64,000 nt of DNA, taken from positions 1-64,000 of the forward strand of contig DINS01000031.1 in assembly GCA_002426015.1 (NCBI GenBank), written 5' to 3'. The position numbers and the translations under genes were made by a program. Source of the DNA: Flavobacteriaceae bacterium UBA5534. Its GTDB lineage: Bacteria > Bacteroidota > Bacteroidia > Flavobacteriales > Flavobacteriaceae. Shown piece by piece: positions 36,191 to 45,909 of the stretch. The notes beneath the pieces were generated by a model that had not been told where the DNA came from, searched no databases, and was given only the letters and a program-made list of their open reading frames with translations. How positions within the stretch are numbered: position 1 is the first letter of the stretch; each line of letters opens with the position of its first letter.

Positions 36191-36911
36191 AATGTCTCCT
36201 AAACTCGCTTAACAAAACTGCTGTTGCTGTCGCTACATTCAAACTTTCGGTAGCTTGAAGGTTTCCAAAACGAGGAATGCTTATTTTTTTATCAATAAGT
36301 GACTCAACAGATGCCGAAATACCATTGGCCTCATTGCCTAATACCAAAATACCTTGTTTTGGTAGCGTTTCAGAATATATGGCATTTCCATCCATAAATG
36401 CTCCAAATTTTTGAGCTTTAGACGTGGCTAAAAACTGTTCCAAATCTACATAATGTAAAGCAACTCGCGTTAACGAACCCATGGTTGCCTGCACCACTTT
36501 CGGATTGTAACAATCGACAGTTGTTGAACTGCACACCAAATCTTTAACACCAAACCAATCACAAAGCCTGATAATAGTTCCCAGATTTCCAGGATCGCGA
36601 ATATCGTCTAAAGCAACAATAAGCTTCGTATCGTCAATGGTTTGCGTTTTTGGCATCTTAAAAAGTGCCAACGCCGTATTAGGTGTTTTTAGATTGCTTA
36701 TTTTTTTAAGTTCGGCTTCTGAAACATTAGTCATCAATCGATTGTCAATCTTAAAAACTGATTCTGTGGCAAATACATGATGCAGTTCAAAAGTCGATTT
36801 TAAAAACTCTTCAATCCCTTTAATGCCTTCCACTACAAAAAGTTGGTGCTGACTTCTGAATTTTTTTTGACCTAAACTTGTAATTAATTTTATTTGACTC
36901 TTTGTTAACAT
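36177..36911 (-). CDS. SPOUT (TrmH/SpoU) family RNA methyltransferase
   Basis: 2'-O-ribose methyltransferase acting on tRNA or rRNA (244 residues). The N-terminal substrate domain starts KLITSLGQKKFRSQHQLFVV; the knotted SAM domain has motif 1 DDIRDPGNLGTIIRLCDWFG, motif 2 ILVLGNEANGIS and motif 3 SIPRFGNLQATESLNVATAT. Which RNA it modifies cannot be told. The ATG at 36911 is taken rather than the TTG just before it. It is convergent with porT. Confidence 0.92.
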   Translation of the reverse strand: MLTKSQIKLITSLGQKKFRSQHQLFVVEGIKGIEEFLKSTFELHHVFATESVFKIDNRLMTNVSEAELKKISNLKTPNTALALFKMPKTQTIDDTKLIVALDDIRDPGNLGTIIRLCDWFGVKDLVCSSTTVDCYNPKVVQATMGSLTRVALHYVDLEQFLATSKAQKFGAFMDGNAIYSETLPKQGILVLGNEANGISASVESLIDKKISIPRFGNLQATESLNVATATAVLLSEFRRHSIET

Positions 36912-36994
36912 CAAAATGTATTTACTTTTGTTATGAATTTTAGTTCCTATCTGTTTGGACTAATTTTTGTTTAGCAATAACAATCCTAAAACAG

Positions 36995-37002
36995 TAAATT
37001 TG
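36995..37002 (+). promoter_or_regulatory. -7 promoter element of tamL
   Basis: TAAATTTG matches TAnnTTTG and lies 29 bases before the TTG start at 37032, supporting that start. Confidence 0.58.
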
Positions 37003-37031
37003 AATCTATTAATTCTTTAATCAATATCTAA

Positions 37032-39572
37032 TTGAAACTTTCGTTAACAAAAATATCATTTATTACGTTAATCATTACCCTATTCACTTCATGTAATGCG
37101 ATAAAACGTATAAAAAAAGATGATTATCTGTTGACAGCTAATACTGTAGAGGTTAATGACAAAAAGAATAAGACTGAAACCGTCACCAATTTACTCTATC
37201 AAAAACCCAACGGTAAGCTTTTAGGGTTCCCTTTGCGTTTACATATTTATAATTTGGCTCGGCCTAATATCGACTCAATTGTCGAGGCTCAAATGAACGC
37301 AAACCCTAAAAAAAAGGAGCGTTTAATCAAGTTGTTGTCAGAAAAGCAATTTGAAAAATACTATCAATCCAAAAAAGATTTTAATGCTTGGCTAAAAAAA
37401 ACAGGTGAAGCACCAGTAATTGTTGATGAAGAGCGCACAAAAAAATCTGTTAAAAATCTAGAAAGTTACTACTTTAAAAAGGGATGGTTTAATGTCAAAA
37501 CATCATACGAAATCAAAAAAGACAGCAACCAACGAGCAACCATAGATTATAAAGTAGTTACTGGTGAACCATACTTTTTGGATTCGATAACCACTAAAAT
37601 AGAAACACCTGTTATAGACACCCTATATCAAAAATTAAAAAGTGGAAGTCTCATAAAGAAAGGACAGCAATATGACGAAGCCAAATACACCGCAGAACGC
37701 GAACGCTTGTCAACCGAATTAAGAAACTCTGGACTCTATCATTTTGGTCAGGATTATATCAAATTTGATTTAGACACCATTGGCACCAATAAAAAGGTAA
37801 ACACCGAATTGCAAATTCAGAATAGAGTGATTCGAAATGAAGACTCCGTAATCACAAGACCTTTTAAGGTATATAAAATAAAGGAGGTTAATATATTTAC
37901 AGATTACACTTATGAAAATAGAGACTCCAGCTTTTCTGATTCTATCACTTATAAAAACTATAATCTATACAGTTATAACCAGTTAAAGTTTAGACCAAAA
38001 GCACTTACTGATGCTGTTTTTATAACAAAAGGCAACGTGTTTAGAGACCTCGACAGGACACGTACCTATCGTTATTTGAGCGAGTTAAAGATTTTTAAAT
38101 ACCCAAATATTGAATACGTAGAGAATCTTAACGACACTACACTGACTGCTAACGTATATCTAACTCCAAAAAAGAAATATGGGCTTGGTTTTGATTTTGA
38201 CGTGACACAAAGCAACATTCAAACGGTAGGGTTTTCATTTAGTACAGGGCTGATCATCAGAAATGTGTTTAGAGGTGCAGAAATATTGGAAATTTCCGCT
38301 TTGGGCGCCATTGGAGCGTCAAAAGATGCAAATAACTCCAGAGATCAATTTTTTGATATCAACGAAGTTGGAGCTAATATGAAATTGACCATCCCTCGCC
38401 TATTTTTCCCTATTAACACAGAAAAAGTCATCCCAAAATATATGTCGCCAACTACAAGAATGAGTGTTGGTGCAACAAGTCAACGAAATATTGGTTTAGA
38501 TAAGCAAACCCTATCTGGTATATTTAGTTACAATTGGTATCCTTCAAGAAAAGTAACCAACACGCTCGATTTATTCAATGTGCAATATGTAAAAAACCTG
38601 AACACTGACAACTATTTTGGCGTTTACCAAAACTCGTATAACAGACTTAATACCATAGCGCAAAACTATAGCGCCAATCCGAGTTATTTTAATGACGAAG
38701 GCAATCTTACATTTCCATTAGGCACCAATGGTTTTATTGCTGACGCATTAGATCCTGATTCTACATTAAATCTTACAGAAGATGATTTTGTTGATGTAAG
38801 CAATATATCGCAACGTCAAAATCGATTGACTGAAAACAACCTCATCTTTTCATCAAGTTTTAATTACGTCAAAAATAAGCGCGATAATCTATTTGATAAT
38901 GATTTTTCAATTTTAAGGTTCAAAATAGAATTTGCAGGAAACTTGCTTTCTAACATTTCCAATTTAGCTGGTATCAATAAAAATTCAGATGATCGTTACG
39001 AAATTTTTGGGGTCGCATTTTCTCAATATGCAAAAACTGAAGTCGATTATGTTAAGTACTGGGATTTGGGCAAAAAAAATGTATTGGCTTTTAGAAGCTA
39101 TTTTGGAATTGCAATCCCTTATGGCAATTCTGAAAGTATTCCGTTTTCCAAAAGTTTTTTTGCTGGAGGACCTAATGACAACAGAGCGTGGACAGCTTTT
39201 AACCTTGGCCCAGGAAGTTCAAAATCGACTAACGAATTTAACGAAGCCAATTTGAAAATTCATTTGAGTGCAGAACAGCGTTTCAATATTTTCGGTAGCT
39301 TTAATGGGGCATTGTTTGTCGATGCAGGAAACATCTGGAATGTGTTTGACAATGTTACTGATGACGCATCTACTTTTGATGGTTTTAACTCGCTAGAAGA
39401 TATTGCCATAGGTTCTGGTTTTGGCCTTCGTTATGACTTTCGTTTTTTCATCCTTCGCGGTGATATTGGCTTTAAAACCTATGACCCTTCCAATGATAGT
39501 GGCAGTCGTTGGTTTAAGGATTATAACTTTGGAAATGCCGTTTATAACATTGGGATAAACTATCCATTTTAA
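37032..39572 (+). CDS. tamL: BamA/TamA-family outer membrane lipoprotein (TamL)
   Basis: Outer membrane protein of the Omp85 family (846 residues) in the lipoprotein form found in Bacteroidetes. The start is TTG; it gives a lipoprotein signal with lipobox LFTSC (Cys21). Residues about 100-400 hold POTRA-like modules (LESYYFKKGWFNVKTSYEI, YLSELKIFKYPNIEYVE) and the rest is a 16-strand-type barrel ending AVYNIGINYPF, with the lid-lock motif region FFAGGPNDNRAW. TamA homologues help insert outer membrane proteins together with TamB. TamB is not next to it here. Confidence 0.88.
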   Translation: MKLSLTKISFITLIITLFTSCNAIKRIKKDDYLLTANTVEVNDKKNKTETVTNLLYQKPNGKLLGFPLRLHIYNLARPNIDSIVEAQMNANPKKKERLIKLLSEKQFEKYYQSKKDFNAWLKKTGEAPVIVDEERTKKSVKNLESYYFKKGWFNVKTSYEIKKDSNQRATIDYKVVTGEPYFLDSITTKIETPVIDTLYQKLKSGSLIKKGQQYDEAKYTAERERLSTELRNSGLYHFGQDYIKFDLDTIGTNKKVNTELQIQNRVIRNEDSVITRPFKVYKIKEVNIFTDYTYENRDSSFSDSITYKNYNLYSYNQLKFRPKALTDAVFITKGNVFRDLDRTRTYRYLSELKIFKYPNIEYVENLNDTTLTANVYLTPKKKYGLGFDFDVTQSNIQTVGFSFSTGLIIRNVFRGAEILEISALGAIGASKDANNSRDQFFDINEVGANMKLTIPRLFFPINTEKVIPKYMSPTTRMSVGATSQRNIGLDKQTLSGIFSYNWYPSRKVTNTLDLFNVQYVKNLNTDNYFGVYQNSYNRLNTIAQNYSANPSYFNDEGNLTFPLGTNGFIADALDPDSTLNLTEDDFVDVSNISQRQNRLTENNLIFSSSFNYVKNKRDNLFDNDFSILRFKIEFAGNLLSNISNLAGINKNSDDRYEIFGVAFSQYAKTEVDYVKYWDLGKKNVLAFRSYFGIAIPYGNSESIPFSKSFFAGGPNDNRAWTAFNLGPGSSKSTNEFNEANLKIHLSAEQRFNIFGSFNGALFVDAGNIWNVFDNVTDDASTFDGFNSLEDIAIGSGFGLRYDFRFFILRGDIGFKTYDPSNDSGSRWFKDYNFGNAVYNIGINYPF

Positions 39573-39660
39573 TGGCCCCAAATCTTGTCTACTATTAAAA
39601 TTTCGTCTGTTTTTATAAGAAGTAACTCTGTTAATCTCAAAAAATTATTGAAAAAATGAT

Positions 39661-39668
39661 TACTTTTG
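39661..39668 (+). promoter_or_regulatory. -7 promoter element of fbaA
   Basis: TACTTTTG matches TAnnTTTG and lies 31 bases before the ATG at 39700. Confidence 0.58.
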
Positions 39669-39699
39669 AGTTATAATTCTACAACTAAAAATCTAAAAA

Positions 39700-40767
39700 A
39701 TGAGTCACAACATACAACCAGGTGTTGCAACAGGAAAACAAGTACAAGCCATTTTTAAACTTGCAAAAGAAAAAGGATTTGCCTTGCCGGCCGTAAATGT
39801 TATAGGTTCTAACACAATCAATGGTGTTTTAGAAACCGCAGCAGCATTAAACGCTCCTGTTATCATACAATTTTCTAATGGAGGTTCGGTATTCAACGCT
39901 GGAAAAGGTTTAAGTAACGAGAACCAGAAAGCAGCAATTGCAGGCGGAATCGCAGGTGCTAAACACGTTCATCTATTAGCAGAAGCTTATGGAGTTCCTG
40001 TAATTTTACACACCGATCATTGTGCTAAAAACTTGTTACCATGGATAGACGGCTTGTTGGATGCCAGCGAAAAACATTTTGCCGAAACAGGAAAACCTTT
40101 GTATAGTTCACACATGATAGATTTATCTGAAGAACCAATCGAAGAAAACATCGAGATTTGCAAAGCCTATCTAAAGCGAATGAGCAAAATGGGAATGACT
40201 TTAGAAATTGAATTGGGAATTACTGGTGGTGAAGAAGATGGTGTTGACAACAGTGATGTTGATGATTCTAAGCTATACACACAACCAGAAGAAGTTGCCT
40301 ATGCTTTCGAAGAATTAAGTAAAGTTAGCGACCAATTTACCATTGCAGCAGCATTTGGTAATGTGCATGGTGTTTACAAACCTGGAAATGTCAAACTAAC
40401 ACCAAAAATCTTAAAAAACTCTCAAGACTATGTGTCCAAAAAGTTTGGTGTCGGTCATAATCATATAGATTTTGTATTCCATGGAGGCTCTGGTTCAACA
40501 GTCGAAGAAATTAGAGAAGCTATCGGTTATGGCGTCATAAAAATGAATATCGATACCGACATGCAATATGCTTTTATGAGTGGTGTACGCGATTATTTTA
40601 AAACGAACGAAGCCTATTTACAATCACAAATTGGCAATCCTGATGGAGAAGATTCTCCAAACAAAAAGTATTATGACCCAAGGGTTTGGCTTCGAAAAGG
40701 AGAAAGCTCATTTGTAGAGCGCTTAAAAAAGGCGTTCGAAGACCTAAATAATGTAAATACTTTATAA
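39700..40767 (+). CDS. fbaA: Class II fructose-bisphosphate aldolase
   Basis: Zinc-dependent aldolase of glycolysis and gluconeogenesis (355 residues, the size of the E. coli FbaA type). Motifs are VILHTDHCAKNLLPW (zinc and catalytic residues), EIELGITGGEEDGVDN, VHGVYKPGN with a zinc histidine, FHGGSGST and NIDTDMQYAF for phosphate binding. Its stop codon overlaps the promoter box of accD. Confidence 0.96.
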   Translation: MSHNIQPGVATGKQVQAIFKLAKEKGFALPAVNVIGSNTINGVLETAAALNAPVIIQFSNGGSVFNAGKGLSNENQKAAIAGGIAGAKHVHLLAEAYGVPVILHTDHCAKNLLPWIDGLLDASEKHFAETGKPLYSSHMIDLSEEPIEENIEICKAYLKRMSKMGMTLEIELGITGGEEDGVDNSDVDDSKLYTQPEEVAYAFEELSKVSDQFTIAAAFGNVHGVYKPGNVKLTPKILKNSQDYVSKKFGVGHNHIDFVFHGGSGSTVEEIREAIGYGVIKMNIDTDMQYAFMSGVRDYFKTNEAYLQSQIGNPDGEDSPNKKYYDPRVWLRKGESSFVERLKKAFEDLNNVNTL

Positions 40768-40772
40768 CTTTG
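40765..40772 (+). promoter_or_regulatory. -7 promoter element of accD
   Basis: TAACTTTG followed by C matches TAnnTTTG. Its first three bases are the stop codon of fbaA. It lies 32 bases before the ATG at 40805. Confidence 0.58.
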
Positions 40773-40804
40773 CACCATAACAAAACAACTAAAACTCACT
40801 TTTA

Positions 40805-41662
40805 ATGTCTTGGTTTAAAAGAAAAACAAAAGGGATCACCACAACCACAGAAGAGAAGAAAGACACTCCTAAAGGTCTATGGTACAAATCTCCAACAGGA
40901 AAAATTATTGATACAGAAGAGTTAGAAAAAAACTTTTATGTAAGCCCAGAAGATGGATATCACGTAAGAATTGGCAGTAAAGAGTATTTTCAAATCTTAT
41001 TCGATGATAATAAATTTAAAGAGTTAGATGCTGATTTAGATTCTAAAGATCCTTTAAAATTTGAAGACACAAAAAAATATCCAGACCGTCTGAAGGCCGC
41101 TCAAGAAAAAACTAAATTGAAAGATGCTGTTCGTTGTGCTGTTGGCAAATCAAAGGGCAAAGATTTGGTAGTTGCTTGTATGGATTTTGCATTTATTGGG
41201 GGTTCTATGGGAAGTGTCGTTGGAGAAAAAATAGCTCGAGCTGGAGATTATGCCCTCAAAAAGAAAATACCCTTTATGGTAATTTCAAAATCTGGTGGAG
41301 CTCGTATGCAAGAAGCCGCATTATCTTTAATGCAATTAGCAAAGACTTCAGCAAAATTAGCCCAATTAGCCGATGCCAACATTCCTTATATCTCGTTGTG
41401 TACTGACCCAACCACTGGTGGAACCACTGCATCTTTTGCCATGTTGGGAGATATCAACATTAGCGAACCAGGAGCTTTGATTGGTTTTGCAGGACCTAGA
41501 GTCGTAAGAGACACTACAGGTCAAGAACTACCTGAAGATTTTCAAACGGCAGAATTTTTATTGGAACACGGCTTTTTAGATTTTATTACAGAACGTAAGG
41601 ACTTAAAAAACAAAGTCAACCTATATATAGATTTGATAACCAATCAGCCCTTAAGAGCTTAA
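40805..41662 (+). CDS. accD: Acetyl-CoA carboxylase carboxyltransferase subunit beta
   Basis: Beta half of the carboxyltransferase that makes malonyl-CoA for fatty acid synthesis (285 residues). The crotonase-like core is clear: [57 protein letters not shown] and GFAGPRVV. The N-terminal zinc ribbon of most AccD proteins (four cysteines in two CxxC pairs) is present in outline ([20 protein letters not shown]) but has no cysteine, so it cannot bind zinc. I believe this loss is usual in Bacteroidetes. Confidence 0.95.
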   Translation: MSWFKRKTKGITTTTEEKKDTPKGLWYKSPTGKIIDTEELEKNFYVSPEDGYHVRIGSKEYFQILFDDNKFKELDADLDSKDPLKFEDTKKYPDRLKAAQEKTKLKDAVRCAVGKSKGKDLVVACMDFAFIGGSMGSVVGEKIARAGDYALKKKIPFMVISKSGGARMQEAALSLMQLAKTSAKLAQLADANIPYISLCTDPTTGGTTASFAMLGDINISEPGALIGFAGPRVVRDTTGQELPEDFQTAEFLLEHGFLDFITERKDLKNKVNLYIDLITNQPLRA

Positions 41663-41697
41663 AACAGAAAAGCGACCTATGGGTCGCTTTTCTGTTT
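41662..41697. terminator. Strong terminator between accD and a lipoprotein gene
   Basis: A perfect 16-bp stem (41662-41677 with 41682-41697) with a TATG loop lies in the 52-base convergent gap and probably serves both genes. A T-rich run follows on the right. Confidence 0.87.
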
Positions 41698-41714
41698 ATT
41701 TAGTTTTCCTTTTA

Positions 41715-42557
41715 TTAATTCAAAATTACATTTACCACATTTCCATTGTTAAATGTAAAGGTCGCTTGGTTATCACAACTGCCAGTTCCATAATCAAAAG
41801 TACCTCCAAAATTGGTACGCTGTATGTCAATACTTCCACTAACAAAGTAAAAACAAATGACTTCTCTACGCAAAGGTATTACCACTTCATAAGTATGTGT
41901 ATTCCCATTTACAAAGGTAGTTGACCAATTTCCAGTGATTTCAAAAACATTATCACTCCAAATACCACTACCAAAACCTTCAACCCATTCTCTGATTTTT
42001 ACACCTTCTCTACTTGCCTGTGCACCATTTGGCCAAATCACTGTCAAATCTAACGTGTGTGTAAACTGCGGATTGCCATTAGCATTAGATAATTGTTTCA
42101 ATATGGTTTTACTTCCTATAACGTTTTTGGCATCAAAGTAGAAATCAATCAGCGAATAATCAATCATTACCTGTTGTGCTTCTGGATCTCTTTCATAAGT
42201 AAATACAATCTGTCCTTTTAACAAATGTCCATGTACCATACATCCATCAGTACCAAAATCGACAGTTATTTGTCTGTAATTTTGTTGAAACACTACAGTA
42301 ATGGTCACACAATCAGGCAATCCAGATTGTTGAGCCGAACGACCAAGATCATCAGATTCTTGACCTTCATAAGCATCAATAATGACATCACCTAAAACGG
42401 CTTCAATTTCATCAATTTCAGAAGCTTTAGCAACTTCTGTTGTGTCTTGTTCTTGTTGTGTTGCGTCAACAGATTCCTCGTTGCTGCAACTTGCAAATGT
42501 CAATCCTAAAACCACAAGGATAAACAAGGCCTTTGTAAGAGCATTAATTTTTTTCAT
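41715..42557 (-). CDS. Putative lipoprotein, beta-rich
   Basis: From the ATG at 42557 the protein has 280 residues and starts with a lipoprotein signal with lipobox LTFASC, followed by SNEESVDATQQEQDTTE, an acidic linker. An upstream in-frame start at 42605 would add 16 residues before the signal. The rest is beta-rich with repeated motifs such as DCVTITVVFQ, ITVDFGTDGC, HGHLLKGQIVFTYE and TLDLTVIWPNGAQASREG. I recognise this style from exported flavobacterial lipoproteins but not a named family. Function unknown. Confidence 0.75.
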   Translation of the reverse strand: MKKINALTKALFILVVLGLTFASCSNEESVDATQQEQDTTEVAKASEIDEIEAVLGDVIIDAYEGQESDDLGRSAQQSGLPDCVTITVVFQQNYRQITVDFGTDGCMVHGHLLKGQIVFTYERDPEAQQVMIDYSLIDFYFDAKNVIGSKTILKQLSNANGNPQFTHTLDLTVIWPNGAQASREGVKIREWVEGFGSGIWSDNVFEITGNWSTTFVNGNTHTYEVVIPLRREVICFYFVSGSIDIQRTNFGGTFDYGTGSCDNQATFTFNNGNVVNVILN

Positions 42558-42676
42558 GATTACTTTTTTTATTGTTAATGTATTGTTAAGACCGTTCAAA
42601 AACAAAAAGGTTTAAAAAGCACCTTCAAAAAACTTAAACATTTAGCAGTTACCATTTGTAAATCATTAAAAATTAC

Positions 42677-42684
42677 TATATTTG
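42677..42684 (+). promoter_or_regulatory. -7 promoter element of rpsO
   Basis: TATATTTG followed by C matches TAnnTTTG and lies 55 bases before the ATG at 42739. Confidence 0.62.
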
Positions 42685-42689
42685 CCGCT

Positions 42690-42706
42690 CGAAAGAAAGA
42701 CTTTCG
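42690..42706 (+). promoter_or_regulatory. Hairpin in the rpsO leader
   Basis: A 6-bp stem (42690-42695 with 42701-42706) with loop AAAGA sits at the very 5' end of the predicted rpsO message. S15 in other bacteria binds a structure in its own leader to limit translation, so this could be such an element, but the stem alone is weak evidence. Confidence 0.3.
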
Positions 42707-42738
42707 TGTACATAACAATCATTTACAATAATATTAGC

Positions 42739-43008
42739 ATGTATTTAGCAAAAGAAGTTAAAGAGGAAATCTTTAAAAAACACGGTAAAAACGCAACAGA
42801 CACTGGTTCAGCAGAAGGACAAATTGCATTATTTACCCACAGAATTAATCACTTAACAGAACATTTAAAAAACAATCGTAAAGATTTTAACACAGAGCGT
42901 TCATTAGTTAAGTTAGTTGGTAAACGTAGATCTTTATTAGACTACCTAATCAAAAAAGATATCTTAAGATATCGTGCAATAGTTAAAGAATTAGGATTAA
43001 GAAAATAA
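42739..43008 (+). CDS. rpsO: 30S ribosomal protein S15
   Basis: Primary 16S rRNA-binding protein of the 30S platform (89 residues, exactly the usual length from the ATG at 42739). Diagnostic segments are DTGSAEGQIALFTHRINHLT, HLKNNRKDFNTERSLVKLVG and KRRSLLDYLIKKD. It is followed by its own terminator and then pnp, the common rpsO-pnp order. Confidence 0.97.
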   Translation: MYLAKEVKEEIFKKHGKNATDTGSAEGQIALFTHRINHLTEHLKNNRKDFNTERSLVKLVGKRRSLLDYLIKKDILRYRAIVKELGLRK

Positions 43009-43020
43009 TCTCACAAAAAG

Positions 43021-43046
43021 ACCACGCCTACAAGCGTGGTTTTTTG
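43021..43046 (+). terminator. Terminator between rpsO and pnp
   Basis: A 7-bp GC-rich stem (43021-43027 with 43034-43040) with a 6-base loop is followed by six more T. Some readthrough into pnp is likely, as known for this gene pair elsewhere. Confidence 0.82.
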
Positions 43047-43178
43047 ATTTATAGATGACTCAAGCGTAAGAGTCTAAAAATCTCGCAGATAAGAAGCTAA
43101 ATATAGTTTTTCATTGGTCTAACACAACACTACACACAACAACACAACGACCATTGTTTAATTAGAATTAAAAAATTT

Positions 43179-45428
43179 ATGATTCCAAAAGTTTTTAAAG
43201 AGGTCATTGACCTTGGTGGTGGACGCACTATTTCCATCGAAACCGGAAAATTAGCAAAACAAGCCCATGGCTCTGTTGTTGTCAAGTCTGGTAAATGCAT
43301 GTTGTTATGTACCGTTGTTTCCAACTACCAACAAAGTGATGTTGACTTTTTACCATTAACAGTAGACTATCGTGAGAAGTTTGCAGCCGCAGGAAGGTAT
43401 CCTGGAGGTTTCTTTAAAAGAGAAGCACGACCTAGTGATGGCGAAGTATTGACCATGCGTCTTGTTGACCGCGTGTTACGTCCGTTATTCCCTAAAGATT
43501 ATCACGCAGAAACACAAGTGATGATTCAGTTAATGTCACACGATGATGATGTTATGCCAGATGCAATGGCAGGATTAGCTGCATCAGCAGCAATACAGTT
43601 AAGTGATATTCCGTTTGAAACTCCTATTTCAGAAGTAAGAGTTGGTCGTATAAATGGGCAATTTATCATCAACCCAACACAATCTCAATTATTAGAATCT
43701 GACATTGATATGGTAATTGGAGCCTCTGCAGATTCAGTGATGATGGTTGAAGGAGAGATGAAAGAGATTTCTGAAGAAGAAATGGTGGAAGCTATCAAAT
43801 TTGCTCACGATGCCATTAAAGTACAATGTGCAGCGCAAGTAAAATTAGCTGAAGCTTTCGGTAAAAAACCAACACGTGAGTACGAACCAGAACGTGAAGA
43901 CGAAGCTCTAGAGAAGAAAGTTCGCGACATGGCTTATGATAAAGTGTATGCTGTAGCTAGGGCAGCTTCTGCAAAACACGAACGAAGTGCTGCCTTTGAT
44001 GCCATCAAAGAAGAAGTAAAAGCCTCTTTTACAGAAGAAGAATTGGAAGATTATGGCGGAATGGTTTCTAAATATTTCTATAAAGCAGAAAAAGCTGCCG
44101 TTAGAGATTTAACTTTAAATGAAGGGTTACGCCTTGATGGCCGTAAAACGACAGATATTAGACCAATTTGGTGTGAAGTTGATTACTTACCATCAACACA
44201 TGGTTCGGCTATCTTCACTCGTGGAGAAACCCAAGCTTTAGCAACAGTAACTTTAGGAACATCTAGAGAAGCAAACCAAATAGATATGCCATCGTTTGAA
44301 GGTGAAGAGCGTTTCTATTTACATTATAACTTCCCTCCTTTTTCAACTGGTGAAGCAAGACCAATTCGCGGTACTTCACGTCGTGAAGTTGGGCATGGTA
44401 ATTTAGCACAACGTGCTTTAAAAGGCATGATTCCTGTGGATTGTCCTTATACCGTTCGTGTCGTATCAGAAGTATTAGAAAGTAATGGCTCGTCATCTAT
44501 GGCAACTGTTTGTTCTGGTACAATGGCACTTATGGATGCAGGTGTACAAATGAAAAAACCAGTGTCTGGTATCGCCATGGGATTGATTTCTGATGCAGAG
44601 ACAGGAAAATATGCTGTATTGTCTGATATTCTTGGTGATGAAGATCATTTAGGAGACATGGACTTTAAAGTCACTGGTACCGCTGATGGTATTACTGCTT
44701 GCCAAATGGACATTAAGGTAAAAGGATTGTCTTATGAGATTTTAGTGAATGCTTTGAAACAAGCACAAGCTGGTCGTCTACATATTCTTGGAAAATTAGT
44801 GGAAACCATTGCACAACCTAATGCAGATGTAAAAGCACACGCTCCAAAAATGATCACTAGAACAATTCCTAACGAGTTTATTGGAGCATTGATTGGTCCT
44901 GGTGGAAAAGTAATTCAAGAATTACAAAAAGCGACTAAAACTACTATTGTTATCAATGAAGACCCAATTACCGAAGAAGGTATTGTTGAAATTTTAGGAA
45001 CAAACCAAGATGGTATTGATGCCGTATTGGCAAAAATTGATTCGCTATTGTTTAAGCCTGAAGTTGGCGGAACTTACGAAGTAAGAGTTATTAAGATGCT
45101 TGATTTTGGTGCTGTTGTAGAATATACACAAGCTCCAGGAAATGAGGTGTTGTTGCATGTGAGTGAGTTGGCTTGGGAACGTACAGAAAATGTGTCTGAC
45201 GTAGTCAATATGGGAGACGTTTTCAATGTGAAATATTTTGGTGTCGATCCAAAAACTCGTAAAGAAAAAGTATCTCGTAAAGCATTGTTAGATAAACCTG
45301 AAGGTTATGTTGCAAGACCACCAAGAGATAACAACGATCGTGGTGGACGTGATAACAGAGGTAGAGATAATCGTGGGCGTGATAACAGACGTGACGACAG
45401 AAAACCAAGAGAAGATAAAAAAGATTAA
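43179..45428 (+). CDS. pnp: Polyribonucleotide nucleotidyltransferase (PNPase)
   Basis: Phosphorolytic 3'-5' exoribonuclease of mRNA decay (749 residues). The order is first RNase PH domain ([20 protein letters not shown]), helical linker, second RNase PH domain ([46 protein letters not shown]), KH domain ([11 protein letters not shown]) and S1 domain ([17 protein letters not shown]). After S1 comes an Arg/Asp/Asn/Gly tail with RGRDN units that may bind RNA. The 138-base leader contains a CA-rich single-stranded-looking stretch (43120-43151). Confidence 0.97.
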   Translation: MIPKVFKEVIDLGGGRTISIETGKLAKQAHGSVVVKSGKCMLLCTVVSNYQQSDVDFLPLTVDYREKFAAAGRYPGGFFKREARPSDGEVLTMRLVDRVLRPLFPKDYHAETQVMIQLMSHDDDVMPDAMAGLAASAAIQLSDIPFETPISEVRVGRINGQFIINPTQSQLLESDIDMVIGASADSVMMVEGEMKEISEEEMVEAIKFAHDAIKVQCAAQVKLAEAFGKKPTREYEPEREDEALEKKVRDMAYDKVYAVARAASAKHERSAAFDAIKEEVKASFTEEELEDYGGMVSKYFYKAEKAAVRDLTLNEGLRLDGRKTTDIRPIWCEVDYLPSTHGSAIFTRGETQALATVTLGTSREANQIDMPSFEGEERFYLHYNFPPFSTGEARPIRGTSRREVGHGNLAQRALKGMIPVDCPYTVRVVSEVLESNGSSSMATVCSGTMALMDAGVQMKKPVSGIAMGLISDAETGKYAVLSDILGDEDHLGDMDFKVTGTADGITACQMDIKVKGLSYEILVNALKQAQAGRLHILGKLVETIAQPNADVKAHAPKMITRTIPNEFIGALIGPGGKVIQELQKATKTTIVINEDPITEEGIVEILGTNQDGIDAVLAKIDSLLFKPEVGGTYEVRVIKMLDFGAVVEYTQAPGNEVLLHVSELAWERTENVSDVVNMGDVFNVKYFGVDPKTRKEKVSRKALLDKPEGYVARPPRDNNDRGGRDNRGRDNRGRDNRRDDRKPREDKKD

Positions 45429-45449
45429 TTCTTTATAGCTCTATAAATT

Positions 45450-45483
45450 AAAACCTCGCAATATAAAATTGCGAGGTTTTTTT
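45450..45483. terminator. Terminator between pnp and a small lipoprotein gene
   Basis: A 13-bp stem (45450-45462 with 45468-45480) with loop ATAAA is followed by T (45477-45483) and lies in a convergent gap, so it may work in both directions. Confidence 0.87.
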
Positions 45484-45500
45484 ATCAAACATATAAGCTA

Positions 45501-45881
45501 TCAGTAACCAGAGCCACCAAAATCTGGTGCAAAATCTAAATTACTTATTATTACTAGTCCGCCAATTATAATAGCAAGCGGCAACACTATTGATACTATT
45601 GTTGAAACGTTTTCATTTAAAATATTAACGCTTTTCACATTATGAAGATCAATAGGCACTTTTATTGACTCTCCCTTCATTTTTTTTATGCCATAATAGT
45701 TTCCATCCTCCAATATCACACTTTTAAATTTAAGTGTTTTATTTTTAGTCGTTATGATTTTTGTTTCCTTTCCTTGATGTGCAGCTTCTTCTAATGTAGT
45801 ATAATCTTTATAATAAACTTTACAAGATTGAAACATCATTAAGAGAGCCATAATCAAACTGATCTTCTTAAATACATTCAT
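45501..45881 (-). CDS. Small lipoprotein with C-terminal membrane segment
   Basis: This 126-residue protein has a lipoprotein signal (lipobox MMFQSC, Cys20), a small domain with KIITTKNKTLKFKSVILEDG and YYGIKKMKGES, and one hydrophobic segment (IVSIVLPLAIIIGGLVII) near the C-terminus, ending DFGGSGY. I know no named family. The next gene upstream (45910-46278) is a damaged paralogue with the same signal, the CKVY start of the mature part, the YYGI motif and the hydrophobic C-terminal segment. Function unknown. Confidence 0.72.
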   Translation of the reverse strand: MNVFKKISLIMALLMMFQSCKVYYKDYTTLEEAAHQGKETKIITTKNKTLKFKSVILEDGNYYGIKKMKGESIKVPIDLHNVKSVNILNENVSTIVSIVLPLAIIIGGLVIISNLDFAPDFGGSGY

Positions 45882-45909
45882 TTATCCCTTTTTTTATATT
45901 TCTATATAT

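Noticed and set aside
40805..41662. Considered as a damaged accD because the zinc ribbon lacks cysteines
   Set aside because: The catalytic core is complete, the frame is intact and the cysteine loss fits the lineage.
41679..41924. Plus-strand frames over the lipoprotein gene 41715-42557 and similar long antisense frames in ftsZ, nqr, trkA and pnp
   Set aside because: They mirror real genes, lack starts with promoters and show no protein motifs.
42605..42605. Longer start of the beta-rich lipoprotein
   Set aside because: It would place 16 polar residues before the signal peptide; the ATG at 42557 gives a proper lipoprotein signal.
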